Assembly: GCA_963776935.1 (NCBI GenBank)
Contig: CAVZOP010000002.1
Span: 1,426,001 to 1,490,000, forward strand
Length of the DNA: 64,000 bases
Direction of reading: 5' to 3'
Source of the DNA: JALOLG01 sp963776935
GTDB taxonomy: Bacteria > Actinomycetota > Acidimicrobiia > Acidimicrobiales > Ilumatobacteraceae
The translations under genes and the position numbers were made by a program. Shown one piece after another: positions 61,379 through 64,000 of this stretch; positions within the stretch are counted from its first letter, which is position 1, and the number at the start of each line of letters is the position of its first letter. The notes under the pieces were generated by a model, which saw nothing but the letters and a program-made list of their open reading frames with translations, had not been told where the DNA came from and did no database searches.

Positions 61379-62197
61379 ATGGTCACTCTGAAAGAGCAAG
61401 AGGCGCGTGACCGCTTCGCCGGCCGCTACCGAGAGGAGCGCGTCGACGTCGTCCGGGAGATTGAACGACGTGTGATCGGCGCCGAATGGGGTGCGAACGG
61501 CTACACGACGATCGCCCAAGCGGACGGCCTCGCCGACCGCCTCGGCCTTCGAGCGGGTGATCTGCTGCTCGACGTCGGCGCCGGCCGCGGCTGGCCCGGC
61601 CTCTACCTGGCGGCGACGACGGGATGCTCGGTCGTGCTCACCGATCTCCCACTCGAAGGACTGACCGTCGCCGCGGCCCGTGTGCGGACCGAGTACCTCG
61701 AAGAGCGGGCGTGGTGCGTCAACGCCAGTGCCCGCGATCTGCCGTTCCGGGCCGCACGCTTCGATGCCGTCGTTCACACCGACGTGCTGTGTTGACTGCG
61801 CCCCAAGCTCTCCGTGTCGAGAGCACTCCGCCGACTCCTCCGCCCGGGAGGCGCAATGGGGTACCAGGTCATTCACACCGCGGCCGAACTGAGTCATCGG
61901 GAGCGTCGACGCGCTCACCGATCCGGTCCGTGGGCCGTCTCGTCTCGGCACACGCCCGACGAGATGATGCGCCGCGCGGGCTACGTCGACGTTGCTGTCG
62001 TCGATCAGACCGAGCAGTTCCGCACGACCGCGGCCGCCTGGATCCGCGAGTGGGACCTTCACCGCGAGGCGCTCGTGGCGCTCTACGGCGAGGCCGACTA
62101 CGACACGCGGCAACAGGAACGAAACGTGCAGCTGCAGGCGATCGATGACGGTCTGCTCCGGCGATCCCTGGCGTTCGGCCGCCGCCCAGCAACGTGA
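61379..62197 (+). CDS. SAM-dependent methyltransferase, probable selenoprotein (UGA at 61793-61795)
   Basis: This is a 272-codon gene from ATG 61379. Motif I is LLDVGAGRGWPGLYLA and motif II SVVLTDLPLEGL. At HTDVLC a TGA (61793-61795) is followed in the same frame by LRPKLSVSRALRRLLRPGGA. The frame continues MGYQVIHTAAELSHRERRR and HTPDEMMRRAGYVDVAVVDQ to a stop at 62197. LRPGG is the standard post-III methyltransferase motif, so the TGA cannot be the true end. Cys-Sec would form a vicinal pair. A near-ideal bSECIS hairpin lies 11 bases after the TGA. The gene starts 12 bases after the ArsM-like gene. Substrate unknown. Confidence 0.85.
61793..61824 (+). promoter_or_regulatory. UGA codon and bSECIS-like hairpin of second methyltransferase
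   Basis: TGA 61793-61795, then 11 bases, then GCTCTC (61807-61812), loop CGTGTC (61813-61818) and GAGAGC (61819-61824). The six-base stem is perfect and the loop holds GU, as bacterial SECIS loops do. It sits within coding sequence, as expected. Confidence 0.75.
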
Positions 62198-62235
62198 AGG
62201 AAGGAGCGGGAGAGCCGACGCTCGCTGGGGCTACC

Positions 62236-62370
62236 GTGACGATGATGGGCTGGCGGTTCGAGGACTGCGTGCTCGATCTCGATCGCTTCGAGCTCCGACG
62301 CGGTGGCGAAGCAGTGCCGCTGGCGCGCCCTCGTCGAAATCGCGACCTGGGAAGCCAACGGCCAACTTGA
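62236..62370 (+). pseudogene. Fragment of a winged-helix regulator N terminus
   Basis: A 44-codon frame from GTG 62236 reads MMGWRFEDCVLDLDRFELRR then GGEAVPL, the first strands of an OmpR-type winged helix seen in N-terminal regulatory domains. It then loses homology and stops. A trailing short frame (62391-62456 region) is not recognised. Gene debris. Confidence 0.5.
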
Positions 62371-62478
62371 CACGCATCGCGGACACCCCTGGCTCACAAT
62401 GCGTCCCGTGCTCGAAGCACACCTCGCCCGCGCGACGATTCCTCCCATCTCATAACGCGCCCCGCAGGGGAGGATTCG

Positions 62479-62838
62479 ATGACCGCGACGATCGGACTGG
62501 TGCTCGACTGCACCGATCCCACCGAGCTCGCCCACTTCTGGTCCGAAGCGCTCGGCTACACCACCCTCGGCGGCGCCGGCAACTACGTGATGCTCGTCGA
62601 CACCGACGGCGTCCAACCCAAGCTCCTACTCCAGGCAGTTCCAGAAGCCAAGGCCGGCAAGAACCGGATGCACTTCGACATCGAAACGGATGACGTCGAC
62701 AGCGAAGCGTCCCGCCTCGAGACGCTCGGCGCGCGGCGGCTCGAGGCCGGCGTCCGCAGCGAGCACGGATCGAACTGGGTGATCATGGCCGACCCGGAAG
62801 GCAACGAGTTCTGCGTCTGCGACGGCGGGTCCGGCTGA
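62479..62838 (+). CDS. VOC/glyoxalase-like protein
   Basis: This is a 119-residue protein from ATG 62479 after GGGGAGG. TATIGLVLDCTDPTELAHFW opens the first repeat, and FDIETDDVDSEASRLETLGA and MADPEGNEFCVCDG the second. This is the short glyoxalase-like (Glyoxalase_6-type) domain common in actinobacteria. Substrate unknown. Confidence 0.87.
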   Translation: MTATIGLVLDCTDPTELAHFWSEALGYTTLGGAGNYVMLVDTDGVQPKLLLQAVPEAKAGKNRMHFDIETDDVDSEASRLETLGARRLEAGVRSEHGSNWVIMADPEGNEFCVCDGGSG

Positions 62839-63053
62839 CGCAGCCAACCTCTCGAACTCTGTCACCCACTGCGCCAGATCGAGCGAGCAGGTCCGCCAAC
62901 ACGTCAGTGTGTCGAAGATGCCACGCACATCTTGCGGTCGGCAGGGAGCGACTCCGGGCCTCGCTGCTCACTCAACCCGGATGCGATCACCGTCCGATGC
63001 GAATCGCACCTTGACCCCGGTGTCGAAATCCGGCGATTCCGCCGAGCTGGCCG
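62839..63053. other. No convincing gene; possible C-terminal debris
   Basis: I see no complete gene. On the minus strand a short frame ends SPDFDTGVKVRFASDGDRIR, which looks like the tail of a protein, but no start or family is recognised. Confidence 0.4.
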
Positions 63054-63329
63054 CTATTCGTTCGGTCGGTGTTGGAGTGCGTCGAGTCGTTGGCGGTAGT
63101 CGTCGGGTTCGATCTCGCCGCGGGCGAGGCGGTCGGCGAGAACCTCTTGTGGGGTCTGCGTCGGGGGTGTGATCGGTGCAGCTCCGGATGCGTGCTGCGA
63201 GGTGAGGCTGCTGTGTCTGATCAGCGTTACAGCGACCCAGATCAGCCCGCCCCAGAACAGGATCATCATGATCGCCATCAGCCACCACGTTCCGCCGCCC
63301 CAGGCATCGTTCCAGTCTCTGTCGTGCAT
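63054..63329 (-). CDS. SHOCT-domain membrane protein
   Basis: This is a 91-residue protein: MHDRDWNDAWGGGTWWLMAI opens a single membrane helix (about 12-37, IMMILFWGGLIWVAVTLI). A Thr/Pro linker follows, then a SHOCT motif (PQEVLADRLARGEIEPDDYR). AGAGG precedes the ATG. It lies directly downstream of a csoR remnant, and SHOCT proteins of this type often flank copper genes. Confidence 0.88.
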   Translation of the reverse strand: MHDRDWNDAWGGGTWWLMAIMMILFWGGLIWVAVTLIRHSSLTSQHASGAAPITPPTQTPQEVLADRLARGEIEPDDYRQRLDALQHRPNE

Positions 63330-63401
63330 GACGCACCTCTTTCGTGTTCGGTTGTGAACGGCTCGGCCATCTGGCGGGTCTCGCTGCGTCAGCGGCGACG
63401 T

Positions 63402-63485
63402 TCAGCTGCGCACGAGCCGGGAGATCGCGTGGACCGCTTCGGTGAGTTTGGCGTCGCTTTCTTCGTCGTCGCCTTCGGTAGCCCC
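63402..63485 (-). pseudogene. C-terminal remnant of a CsoR-type metal-sensing repressor
   Basis: About 27 codons on the minus strand end GATEGDDEESDAKLTEAVHA then ISRLVRS and stop, the usual C terminus of CsoR/RcnR (DUF156) repressors. The DNA- and Cu-binding N-terminal part is missing. The CsoR-like operator 150 bases upstream remains. Confidence 0.6.
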
Positions 63486-63638
63486 GCATCTTTGGGTTCT
63501 CCTGTTCAATTTGATGGACGGCGACGGTTGGTGAGTGCCGGTGGGTGGTGGGCGATTACTTCATCGCGGGCCCTCAGAGAGTCCACCTGTAGCCAGCGTG
63601 GACCTCGGGGCTCCGTCGCGAACAGGGTCCAACGTCCC

Positions 63639-63653
63639 TACCCCTAGGGGGTA
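63639..63653. promoter_or_regulatory. CsoR-type operator palindrome
   Basis: TACCCCTAGGGGGTA: six-base perfect arms around TAG. Known CsoR operators are C-tract/G-tract palindromes of this type, often written as TACCC and GGGTA. It lies 53 bases before the copper-ATPase fragment. Confidence 0.72.
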
Positions 63654-63705
63654 TCCGAATCGTACGGTTGATCTACGGCCAACGGGTCGTAGGAGGTGGG
63701 TCCCG

Positions 63706-63951
63706 ATGACTGCTGTGCAGATCGTTGTGACGGTCATCGGCGGGGCCAAAGCAACGATGCGCAACATCCGCCAGAACCTCGCCTTCGCGTTCGGTTACAA
63801 CGCGCCCGGCATCCCGATCGCCGCCGGCATCCTCTCCCCACTCATCGGCTGGCGGCTCAACCCGATGATCGCCGCCGATCCGGCCGCGTTCACCACCAGC
63901 CCGAGTGCCATTTCGGAGTCGGCTCCGACCGGCCCCGCGAAGGTGGGTTGA
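63706..63951 (+). pseudogene. Chimeric fragment with P1B-type ATPase C terminus
   Basis: ATG 63706 follows AGGAGG. The first 12 residues (MTAVQIVVTVIG) look like the start of another copper-region protein. The next (ATMRNIRQNLAFAFGYN, PGIPIAAGILSPLIGWRLNP, MIAA) is the late transmembrane part of a Cu-ATPase. The end (ADPAAFTTSPSAIS) has lost the usual AMALSS sequence. About 700 residues of ATPase are missing. A deletion fused two genes. Confidence 0.7.
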
Positions 63952-63954
63952 GCG

Positions 63955-64000
63955 ATGCGGCGGGTACCGCTGGTCCGGCGCAACCTGCTGGCCGATCCGC
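63955..64000 (+). CDS. Start of a gene cut by the window edge, possibly an ABC/FtsX-type permease
   Basis: MRRVPLVRRNLLADP is visible. R-R-N-L-L near the N terminus is typical of FtsX/MacB-like permeases, but 15 residues are too few to be sure. Confidence 0.35.
   Translation, partial: MRRVPLVRRNLLADP

Noticed and set aside
61793..61795. Two separate proteins in the second methyltransferase gene
   Set aside because: The methyltransferase post-III LRPGG motif lies just after the TGA. The first part alone would lack an essential half of the fold.
1..64000. tRNA, rRNA and CRISPR arrays
   Set aside because: I looked for cloverleaf-like GTTCGAATC segments with matching stems and for evenly spaced repeats in the gaps between genes, and found none. 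A tRNA-Sec gene is not visible here.

Overview
The window is high-GC, densely coded DNA from an actinobacterium. A DUF222/HNH endonuclease, a DUF1059 protein, SHOCT, DUF6325 and DUF1269 stress-type small proteins, AfsR-like and LAL-type LuxR regulators and frequent GTG/TTG starts suggest a marine-type Acidimicrobiia (Ilumatobacter-like) relative. That placement is inference, not a database result. I saw no rRNA, tRNA, CRISPR array or intact insertion sequence.

Layout. 1-12.1 kb: a broken DUF222 gene, DUF1059 with an EAL-CBS c-di-GMP phosphodiesterase, then envelope genes (kinase-like/flippase fusion, SPFH protein, MBL hydrolase, K+ channel, holin-like/phosphodiesterase fusion). 12.1-24.6 kb: hydrolase, PLDc_N/SHOCT protein, CYTH and SixA-like phosphatase, a chimeric lipoprotein, a sortase-like protein lacking its Cys, MscS, AI-2E and YihY membrane proteins. 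24.6-34.5 kb: a decayed GAP gene, a DMT exporter with a His-rich tail, formylglycine-generating enzyme, a LAL LuxR regulator and a cluster of small stress-type membrane proteins. 34.7-41.7 kb: Na+/H+ antiporter, HAD, PAP2, a membrane kinase-like protein, and a sugar isomerase/oxidoreductase pair. 41.8-50.0 kb: a copper region (CopA, copper-type surface protein, two MFS genes, HMA chaperone, DHA2 exporter, rhodanese). 50.2-57.1 kb: AfsR-like regulator, DUF3703, questin oxidase-like, VOC proteins and a methyltransferase/nucleoside phosphorylase fusion. 57.2-62.2 kb: an ArsR-controlled operon. 62.2-64 kb: gene debris, including remnants of a csoR/copper ATPase locus.

Three observations stand out. 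First, the ArsR-controlled operon (57.9-62.2 kb) ends in two methyltransferase genes. Each is interrupted by a TGA that is in frame with conserved sequence on both sides, and each TGA is followed by a bacterial-SECIS-like hairpin. Both are therefore probable selenoproteins, one of them ArsM-like with Sec at an arsenic-binding Cys position. Second, a 17-bp palindrome, YCACCC-N5-GGGTGA (often followed by TGCGCAC-like bases), occurs about nine times between 13.0 and 34.6 kb, always between genes and mostly upstream of envelope/stress genes. It looks like the operator of an undescribed regulon, perhaps of the LAL regulator that carries it on its own promoter side. Third, seven of eight clear frame breaks can be repaired by restoring one lost CG in a CGCG context. 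They therefore look like systematic consensus errors rather than true pseudogenes.
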